Shown piece after piece: positions 1 to 12,107 of a DNA stretch of 64,000 bases (its first letter is position 1; every line of letters starts with the position of its first letter). This stretch comes from Chionoecetes opilio (lineage: Eukaryota > Arthropoda > Malacostraca > Decapoda > Majidae), in NCBI GenBank assembly GCA_016584305.1, contig JACEEZ010018587.1:195122-259121 (forward strand), read 5' to 3'. The translations under genes and the position numbers were made by a program. The notes under the pieces were generated by a model. It did not search any database, was not told the origin of the DNA, and saw nothing but the letters and a program-made list of their open reading frames with translations.

Positions 1-534
1 AGCATTTTTCCGTCCTTTTCCACCCTACCTCTGCACACTTGTTGACTTTTCATTCCCCTTACCTCCCCTCACCTCTCGAACCTTGCTTTCTTAATCAAAA
101 CATTCATATAGTAGACTCTGGTTCATTAATTTTTCAAGACAAGAGAAAATTTTGCAGCTTGTCGAGAAAAACTAATTAGGAGGGCGAAGTCTGATATATT
201 GACAACACTGATCATAGGTAGCTTGAGGACGACACCTGACAGTGTTGCCAATATCTTACACACAAGGAGGAGAAGAGGAGGAGGAATACATAGGAATAAC
301 AGACACCAGGAGACCTATTGGTCCATGACGAGCTTAGGTATGAATGAATAAATACTACTAATATGAAACTACATGTAAGAAAAACAGTAAACAGTTGGAA
401 AATTGGATACCATGTCCTAAAGATATAGGAACATGGGAAGTTTCGTAGGAAGAAGAAGGATATGAAATATACTAATTCAAAACACCACTAACACTAATCG
501 ATACGGGGGACTATTAATATGAATTCGCAGGGGC

Positions 535-2240
535 AATATCAATACCCATTTACTTTACAGTGCGCGTCGAGTCTGTTTTTAAAAATGTAGTTATGTGCTG
601 GCTTCGACAACACTGTGCTTGTAACTTGTTCCATCGATCAACAAACTCTAACACTTGAAATAATTTTTACGGAGATCTGTGATGCAACGTGACCGTTTAG
701 TTTTAAACATATTCTTGTTGTCACTTGAGAGGAGAAAGCTCGAATAGGTTATCTTGATTAATGACGTACAATCCTTTTAGGATATTAAAGGTTCTATCAC
801 GTCCCCACGGATTCTCGGATCCTTTAAGGAAAACATATTAAGTTTCCGCAGTCTCTCTTCATAAGAGAATTTCGCAGAGATGGAATTTGTTTGGTGCTCT
901 CTTGGCAGCTGATCCAATTTGGGCTTGCTCTTTTACGAAACAGGGCGAACCAGAATGAACGGCATATCTAGTGCGGCCTAAACCAAGGACGTGTATTAAT
1001 GTGTCATTACTTTCGAGTTTTATGTTCTAAAGTTGCTTTAATGAAGCCTAACATTAATATTCGCCTTTTTACTGGCAGCTAGGCAATGCGGACTGGTTTA
1101 CGATCATTACTGATGATGACACTAATCCTTTCCTGCTGTCTTCAGTTACCGATTTATTTTGCATTGATAGTTATATTTGAAGTTATCGTTGGGGGGGGGC
1201 CTATTGCTACTTTACATTTATCGGAATTGAATTTTTTTAACCGGCCATTTATCAATCCAATCTGATGTTTTCGAGATCACGTTGTTTTATGAAGTTCGCA
1301 GTTTTCTCTAGTATATGCTTTACCGCCTTCATTTGGTGTCAATGAAAATTTCGATATTTTAGACCCCAAGTCCGCAGTCCGATCATTGATATATATCAGA
1401 AAAAGAGTAGAACCAAGCCCGAGCCCGAGGCACCCCACTAGTAACATCAATCAATCAGATGCCTCGCCATTTACTACTAACCGTTGTTTAGATTGAAAGC
1501 CAATCGCCATCCATGAAATAATTGCTCTCCCTAAGCCATGCTGCCCTTAGCTTGAGTCAAAAGTCACTTATGGGGAAACTGTATCGAAGGCTTTCATAGC
1601 TTGGTCAAAAGTGCTTATGGGGGAATTGTATCGAAGGCTTCTGAAAATCAAGGTTATTCTATCAGAGGGAATTTTAGCGTCCCAGTTTGAATAAATGACA
1701 TTTAAAAAAAACGAGTAGGTTTCTTAAGCAGGATCTTTATTTCGAAATCCATGCCTGGGAGCGTTTAGAATTGAGTTATTTCATCGAGAAAAGACACGAT
1801 TTTATCGGCAATATTTTCTCAAATAGTTTAAAAATCACAGACGTTAGAATAATGGGCGATAATTACTTGCCGAGCTCTTACTCCCTTTCATGAACATCGG
1901 TGTAACATTAGCTAATTTCCACATACTAGGAAAACATTTTTGTCCATTAGCGATTTATTGATAAAAATCTTAATGGGAGGCGAAGTTGACGTGACATTCG
2001 ACGAAGTAATCGCGGCGAAAATTTCGTTCCCCCCTACGGATTTTGCTGGGGTCAATTTCTGCAACTGACTTTGATATTTCGTTCTACTGGTTAGTTCTCT
2101 CCTATTACCAAGTCTATCACGTTCGAAGTCCCGCACACATGTGTACTGGTTCGGTAAAGGAGCTTCGTCTTCTTTAATAAATACCGCATAAGGAATCATT
2201 GCGTACGAACGCCCTACTCTTCTTATCATTTACCAAATGT
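535..2240 (-). pseudogene. LINE A reverse transcriptase and C-terminal relic
   Basis: Recognisable RT blocks on the minus strand: NKSLMDKNVF at about 1965-1935, ADKIVSFLDEIT at about 1815-1775, an AFDT motif (palm, first aspartate) near 1600-1580, SGVP then LGSTLFLIYIND at about 1445-1383, a scarred FADDTK block near 1350-1325 that now lacks a clean YADD/FADD, and NSDKCKV near 1235-1212. The C-terminal part includes VIISND-RKPV, YAVHSGSP near 935 and FKNRLDAHCKVNGY ending in a stop near 535. The longest uninterrupted piece is only about 105 codons (1912-2229), and its GC content and codon use are unremarkable. This is a fossil with no product expected. Confidence 0.75.
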
Positions 2241-2739
2241 TATCTTATCTTTCAGTGGCCCAATACTGTTTGGACGTTTTTCTTACTTCGAACGTATTTT
2301 AAAGAACTTTTCGGGTTTGATTTGGATTCCTTTGCAATTTTTTTCATTACTCGGCTTTAAATTTAATTATTTAAATCCTTTGCAACGGACGTTTTTACGT
2401 CATTGTCTTCTCTAGAATCGCAATCCGCATTTGATCGCTTGTAAAATTTATACGCTCGGCGCGTACGCCAATGATTGTTGAATGCTATTTAGTCATCCAA
2501 CAGGGTCTGTTTAATGTGATTCAAACGGTTTTCTTACCATGGGAAAAATTTTTCAAACCACCGATTGGAGTTTATTTGTGAATACATTACACATGTTTTC
2601 GGCCTTATTTCCCCATTTAGTAGGTCAATCCAATCAACTTCGCCTTAGTACCCTGCTGATCTTCGTGTGAAATCTTCTTTTATTATAATTGGGAATAATA
2701 ACCGATTTCTGTGATGTTACATTGCAATTTATGCCGCAT

Positions 2740-3200
2740 TCTGAATAACCTGTGATCACTGTTTGCCAAATGTTCATTATCGAGTTAATCAATCCAGATC
2801 AATGTCGGTAGTGAAACCAAATACAGGATACTATTATCCCTGGTAGTGCTCACGGACCACATGATTTAAAAATACTTCGTTTACCATATCAGGCAATCGC
2901 ATACCTTCTCTATCAGCAGAATTATATTCCAGTTATACGAGGTAGGTTAAAATCTACGCATATAATTGTATAGTTATTAGTGTTGACAAAGACTTTATCT
3001 CGTCATACAGGAGGCAATCTAAGTCCGTATTTGATTGGGAGGAACGATATAAGTCCCAATAGCTAGGCAATTACCTTAGCTTAATTTTGCGTTAGGATTA
3101 TAGTACTGAGTATAATGATCTTATTTACTTTTATCGATTCGATTCGTTGCAAATTATCTTTAACGTAAAGAATGACACCTCCACTGCTTTATGCGTGCGA
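2740..3200 (-). pseudogene. LINE A endonuclease domain relic
   Basis: Broken apurinic/apyrimidinic-type endonuclease domain of the LINE. Visible pieces, 5' to 3' on the minus strand: SGGVILYVKDNLQRIES at about 3184-3130, YRSSQSNTDLDCLLYDEI at about 3045-2990, VDFNLPRI (from the family GDFN block) near 2960-2938, ADREGMRLPDMVNE near 2920-2876, and NSDHRLF (the SDH catalytic block) near 2765-2745. Each lies in a different frame from its neighbour at least once, and stops are frequent. In the living family this domain nicks target DNA to prime reverse transcription. Here no functional product is possible. The N-terminal part with the catalytic glutamate is absent. Confidence 0.75.
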
Positions 3201-3399
3201 CAATTTAGGAATGTCTTATAGCCTGACCCCAACCCCTTTTTTTACATCACAAAGAGAACTGGCCAAAGGGCACAAACAAAAATGGGTAACCACAAAGCCG
3301 CTGAGTTGCCAGTCCTAGAAAGAAGACAGTAAGAAGAATAAAATAAAAAAGAGGGTGGGAGCAATTTAGATCGGTGAGGTGTTTGTTACCTCTTGTTTG

Positions 3400-4068
3400 A
3401 AAGCTTTAAGTCATCGAAGAATGGAAAAATAGAAAAGAAGAGAGTTCCAGAGTTTACCAGTGAAAGGGTGAATGAGTAAAAGATACTGATTATACTCTGC
3501 ATTAGGAAGAAGGACAGAATAGGGATGAGAATTAGTAGAGTCTTGTGCAGCGAGGCCGCGGGAGGAGGGGAGGCATGCAGTTAGCAAGTTCAGAAGAGCA
3601 GTGAGCATGAAAATAACGGTAGAAGAGAGCAAGAGAAGCAACATTGCGGCGGTGATTTAAAGATTGAAGACAGTCAGTCAGAGGAGAGGAGTTGATGAGA
3701 CGAAAAGCTTTTGACTCAACCCTGTTTAGGAGAGCTGTATGAGTGGATCCTCCCCAAACATGTGAGACATACTCCATACATGGGCGGATTAGGCCCCTGT
3801 AGAGACCAAGTAATTGGGATGGAGAAAAAAAAGGACGCAGACGCCACAGCACACCTAACTTCTTAGAAGCTGTTTTACCAAGAGATGAGATGTGAGATTT
3901 CCAGTTCAGATTTTTAGTAAAGGATAGTCCTAGAATGTTCATTGTAGAAGAAGGAGACAGTTGAGTGTCATTGAAGAAGAGGGGATAGTTATCTGGTAGG
4001 TTTTGTCGAGTAGATAGATGAATAAATTGGGTTTTTGAGGCATTGAACAAAACTTTGCTTTGCCCCAA
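3400..4068 (-). pseudogene. LINE B thumb and C-terminal region
   Basis: The first frame gives KVLFNASKTQFIHLSTRQ, NILGLSFTKNLNWKSHI (LGV-type block), LYRGLIRPCMEYVSHVWGGS and a long tail to PPLLPRPRCT. A slip near 3590 moves the sequence to another frame with HPYSVLLPNAEYNQY and FIPFTGKLWNSL-like text (here LIHPFTGKLWNSL) to about 3411. This matches the usual end of ORF2 in the group, where the last segment recognises element RNA. The 3' UTR follows, with an AGGACTGGCAACTCAGCGGC block at about 3316-3298. Confidence 0.83.
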
Positions 4069-4205
4069 TCAGAAATTATAGAAAGATCAGAAGTTAGGCG
4101 CTCGGTGGCATCTCTCCGTGCATCACTTAGTTCCTGTTGAGTTGGACGTCTAATAAACGACGTTGAAAAATGCAGGGTAGAATCATCAGCGTAGGAGTGG
4201 ATAGG
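4062..4205 (-). pseudogene. LINE B RT catalytic YADD block
   Basis: The minus strand of 4193-4182 reads YADD, the RT catalytic box, within HSYADDSTLHFSTSF. It is followed by RRDATERLTSDLSIISDWG, typical of the segment after the box in this family. The frame differs from the palm fragment upstream and from the C-terminal fragment downstream; slips lie near 4215 and 4060. The box itself is intact, so the element died through indels and not through loss of catalytic residues. Confidence 0.85.
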
Positions 4206-4217
4206 GCTTTGAGTTAG

Positions 4218-4975
4218 ACTTAGAAGATGAATAATAGAAAGAGAGTGGGTGATAGGACAGAACCCTGGGGAACACCACTATTGACAGATTTAGGAGAAGA
4301 ACAATGTCCGTCTACAGTAGCTGCAATAGAACGGTTTGAAAGGAAACTTAAGATGAAGGTACAGAGAGAAGGATAGAAACCGAATGAGGGTAGTTTGGAA
4401 ATTAAAGATTTGTGCCAGACTCTATCAAAAGCTTTTGATATGTCAAGGGCAACAGCAAAAGTTTCACCGAAACCCCTAAAGGAGGATGACCAAGATTCAG
4501 TTAGGAAAGCTAGAAGATCGCCAGTAGATCGCCCTTTACGGAAACCGTACTGACGATCAGATAGAAGATTGTGAGCAGATAGATGCTTAAGAATCTTCTT
4601 ATTAAGTATAGATTCAAAAACTTTAGAAAGGCAGGATGTCAAAGCTATAGGACGGTAGTTTGAAGGATTAGAACGGTCACCCTTCTTAGGAACAGGTTGG
4701 ATGTGAGCAAACTTCCAGCAAGAAGGAAAGGTGGAAGTAGATAGACAAAGACGGAAAAGTTTGACCAGGCAGGGTACAAACACAGAAGCACAGTTTTTGA
4801 GAACAATAGGAGGGACTCCGTCACGACTGTAAGCCTTCCGAGGTTCTAGGCCAGAAAGGGCAAAGAAAACATCATTACGAAGGATCTTAATGACAGGCAT
4901 AATATAGACAGAGGATGGAGGAAAAGGAGGAACAAGCCCTTCATCAACCAGAGTGGAATTTTTTGGTTTGGCAAA
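4218..4975 (-). pseudogene. LINE B reverse transcriptase, fingers and palm
   Basis: A clear RT core lies in one frame: KAYSRDGVPPIVLKNCA (SPGPDGIP-like block), WKFAHIQPVPKKGDRS, NYRPIALTSCLSKVFE, FGFRKGRSTGDLLAFL-type block (here YGFRKGRSTGD), VALDISKAFDRVWH at about 4452-4420 with the first catalytic aspartate, and NSGVPQGSVLSPTLFLLFI near 4280-4226. In an active element this enzyme copies its own RNA at the nicked target. The frame ends in a TAA at 4218-4220, where a small deletion has removed part of the expected FINDLL motif just before the YADD block. Confidence 0.9.
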
Positions 4976-5355
4976 ACTGCAAAGGTTTGAGCGAAGAGTT
5001 CAGCTTTAGAAGTAGATGAGACAGCTGTGGAGCCATCTGGGTGAAGCATAGGAGGGAAAGATGCAGAAGAAAAATTGTTAGAGATGTTATTTGCTAGATG
5101 CCAGAAGTCACGAGAGGAATTTGATTCAGAAAGATTTTGACATTTTCTATGAATGAAAGAGTTTTTGGTAAGTTGAAGTAAAGATTTGGCATGATTACGG
5201 GCAGAAATATAAAGGGCATGAGTTTCAGGAGATGGATGCTTACGGTACCGTTTGTGAGCCACCTCTCTATCTCGGACAGCATGAGAACAAGCAGAGTTAA
5301 ACCAAGGTTGACGGGCTTTAGGATTAGAGAAAGTGTGTGGAATGTACGCCTCCAT
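4975..5355 (-). pseudogene. LINE B linker between endonuclease and RT
   Basis: This open stretch reads PKARQPWFNSACSHAVRDRE, then VAHKRYRKHPSPETHALYIS, then NSFIHRKCQNLS and FWHLANNISNNFSSASFPPM. It is the basic, helix-rich region that lies between endonuclease and RT in this LINE group (WFN...C at the start, FW...L before the RT). It sits in a different frame from both neighbours. Family resemblance ends at ELFAQTFA (near 4985-5005), where the frame slips, and the sequence resumes in the RT frame as KPKNSTLVDEG. Confidence 0.8.
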
Positions 5356-6030
5356 GCCAGACTATGACCTCAGTTATGCGCTCTGCACAAAGAGATGGGT
5401 CTTTGACATGGAAGCAGTAATCATTCCATGGAAAATCAGAGTAGTATTGCCTTAGGTATTCCCACTTAGCTGAGTTGAAGTGCCAGAAGCACCTCCGCTT
5501 AGGTGGGTCCCGATGCGGTACTGGAGCGATAGGACAGGTTACAGAAATAAGATTGTGATCGGAGGAACCCAACGGAGAGAATAGTTTCACAGAGTAAGCA
5601 GAAGGGTTAGTAGTTAGGAAAAGATCAAGAATGTTGGGCGTGTCTCCAAGGCGATCAGGAATACGAGTAGGGTGCTGTACCAGCTGTTCTAGGTCTTGGA
5701 GGATAGAAAAGTTGTAGGCTTGTTCACCAGGTTGGTCAGTGAAAGAAGATGATAGGCAAAGCTGGCGGTGAACATTGAAGTCCCCAAGAATGGAAATTTC
5801 TGCTAAAGGAAAATGAGATGAGATGTGCTCCACTTTTGATGTTAAATAGTCGAAGAATTTTACATAGTCAGAGGAGTTGGGTGAGAGATATACAGCACAG
5901 ATAAATTTAGTAAGAGAGTGACATTGAAGTCGAAACCAGATGGTAGAAAATTCAGAAGATTCAAGGCCGTGGGCACGAGAGCAAGTGATGTCATTGCCCA
6001 CATATACGCAACAGCCAGCTTTGGATTCAA
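5324..6030 (-). pseudogene. LINE B endonuclease, C-terminal part
   Basis: Second part of the endonuclease, in another frame. It reads [16 protein letters not shown], then [18 protein letters not shown], then [11 protein letters not shown] (the GDFNV block at 5785-5771) and [13 protein letters not shown] (the SDH catalytic block at about 5570-5540). The aspartate/asparagine and SDH histidine residues of the active site are present, so the domain itself is little damaged; the frameshifts on either side are what disable it. The sequence continues into the linker fragment across another shift near 5340. Confidence 0.85.
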
Positions 6031-6049
6031 AATGACAATTGAGACAGTA

Positions 6050-6470
6050 AGAGACAGAAAAAGGTCTGCTGTCTGCTTATCAGAAATGGCTATTTCAGAT
6101 AATAAATGTTTATCTTTGGTGTTGAGCCAACTCTCAGTGATACTAACGATATCTGGCGTTTCGGCAACAACGTATGCTAATAATTCGTTACGCTTTAAAA
6201 TAATGTTTCTGGCATTTGTGTAGAGTAATTTAAGTTCCTTAATAGTTTTGGTAACCTTGCGTGAGGGTTTACCGGCAGGGTGTCTAGGGTCCACTGTAAC
6301 AGAGCGCTTGATTAAGTTACTTTGATTAGTATTTGCGGAAACGGAACGTGACCCAGCGTTGCTGTGGGGTAAGAAAAGGGTTAAGGTGATGCTGCTACTG
6401 CCGTCCGATCGTCGTTTTTTGATGATGATGATGACGATGATGACGATGAGGAGGAGGAGGAGGAGGAGGA
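6050..6470 (-). pseudogene. LINE B endonuclease, N-terminal part
   Basis: An open frame on the minus strand runs from a stop near 6500 through KKRRSDGSS, VDPRHPAGKPSRKVTKT (about 6294-6245) and KLLYTNARNI to TESWLN at 6141-6123. TESWLN carries the catalytic glutamate expected of an AP-like endonuclease. The codon at 6292-6294 is GTG inside the frame, so a start there is an artefact. No good ATG start is visible upstream, and the first codons run into the GAT/GAG repeat. The frame loses its resemblance to the family near 6050-6090, where a frameshift moves the sequence into the next fragment. Confidence 0.8.
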
Positions 6471-6980
6471 GAATAATGAGGAACGCCCCACGAATGAGCT
6501 AATAGATGGCAGAGGTCCTAGTAGAGGTGGCTTCAGGTCATGCCTCGCCACATCTTACCACAAAGCGATGGTGGTGAAGGGAACTCGTTGCGACACCTTT
6601 TTTCTCCTCCCGGGGACGACCTATTCTGTTGGCTTGTTTATTAATCCTGTCTTTGTGTCTCTATTGATCTCATTCATTGTACCCACAAACCTATTCCTTG
6701 ATTTATTTATTAACTGAACATATTTTCGGCCTATAAGACACGACACTGTTATCGCTATTATAGTATAACACGGCTGTTATAATACAAAGTAAGTAGTAGT
6801 AGTAGTAGTAAATGTAGTAGCAATTTTATTCTTAGAGCTTTTATCGTTAATAATTATAATAGTAGGAATAATATAGCGATAACAATAACAAAAAAATTAT
6901 GATTACAATAAAAATGAGTATAACAAAACAATAATAAAATTGTTACCATCATCATTACCATTATCAGTATATCATTATAG

Positions 6981-7050
6981 GGACTGGCATTCAGCGGTCC
7001 ATTTATTGCCATCTCTTGTATTTTCCTTGGCCAGTCCTCTTTAATGTGAA
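6981..7050 (+). mobile_element. Solitary 3' tail related to LINE B
   Basis: The plus strand reads GGACTGGCATTCAGCGGTCC, then GCCATC, and ends in CCTTGGCCAGTCCTCTTT. LINE B's own 3' UTR (minus strand 3316-3244) has the same skeleton: GGACTGGCAACTCAGCGG, then TTTGGCCAGTTCTCTTTGTG. No RT sequence lies upstream. It is either a severely 5'-truncated LINE copy or the tail of a SINE that uses the same reverse transcriptase. Confidence 0.55.
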
Positions 7051-8058
7051 CAATATCATAATTATTATCATCATCATTATTGTCACTTTCAACACCAATA
7101 CCACTTTTTATCATTGCAAACATTATAAACATTACTATTATCAATACCATTATTATTGTCAACAGTAGCATAATATATTGGTGATAGTAGAGTCAGAACT
7201 AACAGCCGTGACATGGGAGGTGACAATGATAGGAAGGTAAAGGGCGCGTGGCAGTGATAGGACGTTTACTGGTAGTGGTAAAGGTCATCTAAAAAAAATC
7301 ATAACAAAAACAGCATCAATCGTTATTGACAGCCCTTTTCCCCCTCACCTCGTTGTCTTGCCCTGTGGGAGACATGTCCCGTACTATGTCCTTTACGGTC
7401 AATATGCATAAAAAAATAGAAAAGCGTCCGTCATAGTAAATCCTTGGGAAGCTAGAGGCCTGTCGTATCCCATCAGTCAGTCCAAGGTCGATGGCATTGC
7501 TGATGATACTATGGGTTCCTGTGACAAGGCTTTGGTTAATCTACCGTGGAAAGATTAATAGTGAGGATTGAGGGTTCGTATACCTCCCGTGGATGCCATA
7601 GAAAAAGCCGGTTTGCTGATGAGCCAATGGAGTGCCGGGGTGACCTAGCAGTGTGCGGGCCTTCACGCCACACGACGCTAAAAATTTTAATTGAAAAATA
7701 TGTGCACCTCAAAACACTGACAGGTATATACAGGTACAGCGGTATATTTACTAATACAAATACGTGAAATTTTATTGATGTACGCCAGAGCGATGAACCT
7801 TCATGGATAAAGAGGATAGGACATTACAATATTATTCAAAATTAACACAAAGGAGTTTATAGCATGTTTTAAGGTGTGGTAGCTTTTTCAGGGTTAGGAT
7901 AGAAGGTTCGTTAAGTTGCTGTGTTCCTACGTGCGTGTGTGTGTGCGCGTGCAAGTTCACACATGTCCATGAGTACGTTGGCGTTGATCATATCAATATC
8001 AATCTAATCATCTAATGCAATGTGGCTCGGGTTCACTATTTTTTTTCTTTTATAGTAC
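7051..8058. other. AT-rich stretch without recognisable genes
   Basis: ATT/ATC-rich sequence (about 7040-7170) is followed by mixed sequence with only short frames. I see no splice-framed exon, RNA gene or transposon end here. The longest frame (7546-7767, 73 codons) has no recognisable motif. Confidence 0.4.
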
Positions 8059-8095
8059 ATGTACAAAGAGATGAGGAACTCATCTCTTTGTACAT
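8059..8095. repeat. Perfect 17-bp inverted repeat, 3-base loop
   Basis: ATGTACAAAGAGATGAG is followed after GAA by its exact reverse complement. There is no T-run after it and no matching partner arms further out, so neither a terminator nor a microRNA precursor is indicated. Confidence 0.9.
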
Positions 8096-9159
8096 TCATT
8101 CCACATTCCACTCATTTCCTGAGCTCTCTTCTTCATCTCGCCTCTGCCCCACAACCTACTTGTGGCCCTAAGCGACCCACCCGGAACCTGAGGCCATCTC
8201 ACGCTACCCTCCCGCCTCTCCCATCCCCCTCCCCTCTTCACCTCCCTCCACACTTGGCCCCCCCCCCCCCCACCCTGTCAGGTGCTCACCCACTAAACTT
8301 CCGCGGCGGACACCAGAATGGGTCGTTACGTTCTTAATGCTTTTATACACAGGAACATATTTTTTACTTTAAGTACTATTTTGTTACATTACTTAAGTAT
8401 CTTGAGGTTACTTTTACGTCGATAAAATGCTAGTGTTGTCGTCTATGTGTTTAGAATGAACTGAAAAGAAGCGTGGTATAAACAACTATTCTGACGACAA
8501 TCTATTTAATGTTAAACTACATATTAAGCGAAAACCTCATGTTAAAGGACTCATTTGCTTCACAGTGATTAAAAAGAAAGTGACTATATAGAAAAGATAA
8601 AATCATTAAGCTATAGTTTATAACACCCTTGCCACGCCCCTTCATGTGCCTACGAGTACCCCTTCCTCCTTGACTCCCTATGCAGTGCCCTTCACGCTAC
8701 CACAACGCTGCACCAATTCCCCTTCAGCCACGCACCTCAACCGCTCAAAATGGAAGAATATAAGAAAACAAAATAAGGAAGCTACAAGAGGCTACTAGAC
8801 CTACAAGCGGTAGTTCCTGATACTTAACACTACCTATATCACCTTTCATCCCCATCCATGAAATTATCTAGCCTCGTTTTGAAGCTCTCTACTGTCTCCG
8901 CACTAACTACCTGACGACTTAGAAGGTTCACACAAGGCGTATTTCACCACCTCAACCCTTACGATATCGAAAATCATTCATATCAGACAACTTTTAATGT
9001 TTTCTTATGCATGTGAGGTATGTGTTGTTCTGTGGCACCGCCCACTCACGGCTCCTAAACGCACACTTCTTTGCAAATTAAATTATTCACCTGAGTTTTC
9101 TTGCAGGTATGCGTACGAATAATTTATCAAGTACTCATATATCACAACACAGAAAGGTG

Positions 9160-9640
9160 CTTCATTTTCTTCCTTCCTTCCTTCCTTTATTCATTCATTC
9201 ATTCTTCTTTCTTCCTTTTTCTTTCGTTTTTTTTATCTTTAATGGGCTTTTCCTCCTCCTTGTTACTATTACTGTTATTAAAGTTATCAAAATATTTTTT
9301 TATATTATCATTGTTCCTCTTATTATTATGTTCCTCACCTTTCTCCTCCTCGTCATCATTCTTTATACATCATCTTTTCTAATACTTTTAACTCTTCTTC
9401 TTACTCCTATTAGTCCTCGTCAACGTTGTCTTCCTCCTCCTCCTCCTCCTCCAATTAAACCTTGTCCTCCTCCTCCTCCTCCTCCTCCTCATGCACCGCC
9501 TCTTCCTCTTCCTCCTGCTCTTCCATCACTTTTCTATTCATAGTCCTCCTGTCCCATTCCTTTTTCTGGTCTATTTCCTTCCTTCCTTCTTTCTTTCCTT
9601 CCTTCCTTCCTACCTTCCCTGTCTCTCGTGTTTTCAAGAA
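9160..9640. repeat. Pyrimidine-rich tract with CTTC and CTC runs
   Basis: Several short arrays lie in one strand-asymmetric block: CTTC near 9170-9187, CTC near 9436-9493 and CTTC/CTTT near 9578-9612. Frames read through it are low-complexity serine/leucine/proline runs and not genes. The pyrimidine bias continues loosely to about 10380, with no gene seen. Confidence 0.85.
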
Positions 9641-10389
9641 GCACCATTTTTAGCACTGGTTTACTTCCCTTAATGCATAATCCTTGACTATCCTCATTAT
9701 ACTAAAACGTTTACCTAATATCACGTCTCTCCTGATGCAAAGTTCCATAGAATTTCATTTCTCAGTACTATGACACCTGACTTTAGAATTTCTCTCTCAT
9801 GTATCTATTTCATAACATATTTTTTCTGTATTCCCCCCCTCCTTTTCATCTATTATATATTTTACCTAACATTTTCCTAAATGAGTCTTTCCCCTTTGTC
9901 TAGTATCCTCTCTCATTATCTTCCTTTGTCTCATCTTCACATAATTCATTTTCATCGAGATTTCCTTCCTGTTCATTTTTGCTTACATACTTTTCTCACA
10001 GTCTTCTTAACCCTGCACCTTCACCACCACCTAATCCTCCTTCACTAATCTTCCCTGTAATCTTTCTCCCTCTAATCCTCTGCCCAATCCTGCTCTTCCT
10101 GTTATAATTTTTTTCTACCTTCCCCTCCATTCCTCTACCTCGAGGCTTAGAGCTGTCAAGTAACAGCTCAAACTTGGAAAACCTTTATGCCTGTTCTATG
10201 ACACTGGGTCCTCCTTCACTTCCTCCTATTGTTCCTGCTCCTATTCCTCCTTCTCTACTTCCTCTCTCTCTTTTTCAATCCTCTTCCTCCTCCATTTATT
10301 TTACGTTCATTGTATTCCTCAAGACCCTTTTTCATTTATCTTCCGATATTCTGCAGCAGCCAAATACATATTCAGTTTTAAAAGTGACA

Positions 10390-10534
<145 letters not shown>

Positions 10535-11075
10535 ACACCTGGATGTATGTACGCGTGTGTATACCATGTTGGCTAAAACAAGACCAAGAGATTATAGCCT
10601 ATATCTTGCCCTTGGTCTTGAGCTAAAACCTGCCTAGGAGGGAGGCCATAACGTCTGTGGGTACCGATCACTGGGTAACAAGGACATGGAAACTGAGGGC
10701 TTTGTGCGGGAGAAATATTACAATCAATACTGTGTGAAAAGTCAAAGAAAAAAATGGGAAAATGAAGATGTCTATGTCCTTGCTCACCTCAGTAAAAGCA
10801 AGAATACGACATTTATATATCCCCACAAAAACAAACACTGTCTTATCACTGCCAAGAAAGATAAGTGTGTGTATGCAAATTAGACAGGAGAGAACTTGAG
10901 TAACCCATAAAAGCTGCTAAACACGTCTTTCTTAAAAGAAGAAAAAAATTAGGTGGAATTCTGGCGAGCGTCGCGTTTCTCGTATAGTGGAATACTTTTA
11001 ACGTTGTTTTCATGCTACTGACGAAACGAGACACTTACTAATTGCCTACTCAGAAAAGATTACTGTCTTAAAAGA

Positions 11076-11715
<640 letters not shown>

Positions 11716-11960
11716 CACACAAAGAAAGAAAAAAAGAAAGTAAGAGAAATAATAGAAGCAAACACAGATATGTCGAGAAAAGATAAAAATGAAACGGGGG
11801 AAAAGGAAAGAAAAAAGTGTAAAAAAAGATGCATTCGACAAGCAAAAACGGAAAAAGAAAGAAAGATGCAGAGACACAGAAAAAATTGTGGAGAGAAAAA
11901 AAAACTGACAGAATATAATTGCAATAAAATATAACCTAAAAGAAAATAAGACAAAACGAG

Positions 11961-12107
<147 letters not shown>

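Larger units (their letters stand above)
260..3215 (-). mobile_element. Decayed CR1/L2-like non-LTR retrotransposon (LINE A)
   Basis: On the minus strand this segment carries, in the right order but in shifting frames, the hallmarks of a LINE ORF2: an endonuclease (about 3200-2740), a reverse transcriptase (about 2240-1200) and a C-terminal region ending near 535. About 275 bp of probable 3' UTR follow. Stops and frameshifts occur every few dozen codons, so this is an old dead copy. The block reading RTRYAVHSGSP, followed by YEERLRKLNMFSLKDPRIRG, matches the C-terminal region of CR1/L2-type elements of arthropods as I know them; the clade is inference. The 5' part of the endonuclease is missing, and the copy stops close to the 3' tail of LINE B at 3237. 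Boundaries are approximate, and the 3' end near 260 is judged only from loss of resemblance. Confidence 0.8.
3237..6610 (-). mobile_element. Degenerate Jockey-superfamily-like LINE (LINE B)
   Basis: This is a nearly full-length but inactivated non-LTR retrotransposon. The order on the minus strand is: GC-rich leader with GAG/GAT runs (about 6610-6420), endonuclease, linker, reverse transcriptase, C-terminal region, about 170 bp of 3' UTR, and a short A-run (the T-run at 3237-3243). The coding region switches frame at least five times, near 6050, 4975, 4215, 4060 and 3600. No RNase H block is visible downstream of the RT. Assignment to the Jockey superfamily comes from the EN-RT layout and the motif wording; a CR1-side placement cannot be excluded. 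The 5' end is uncertain, and I could not identify a target-site duplication. The copy is much better preserved than LINE A, so it is younger. Confidence 0.88.

Noticed and set aside
5918..6223. 101-codon plus-strand frame over LINE B
   Set aside because: It lies antisense to the endonuclease, whose motifs read on the minus strand. It is a shadow frame.
8059..8095. Intrinsic terminator or microRNA precursor
   Set aside because: There is no T-run after the stem, the context is eukaryotic, and the 17-bp stem with a 3-base loop is too short for microRNA processing.
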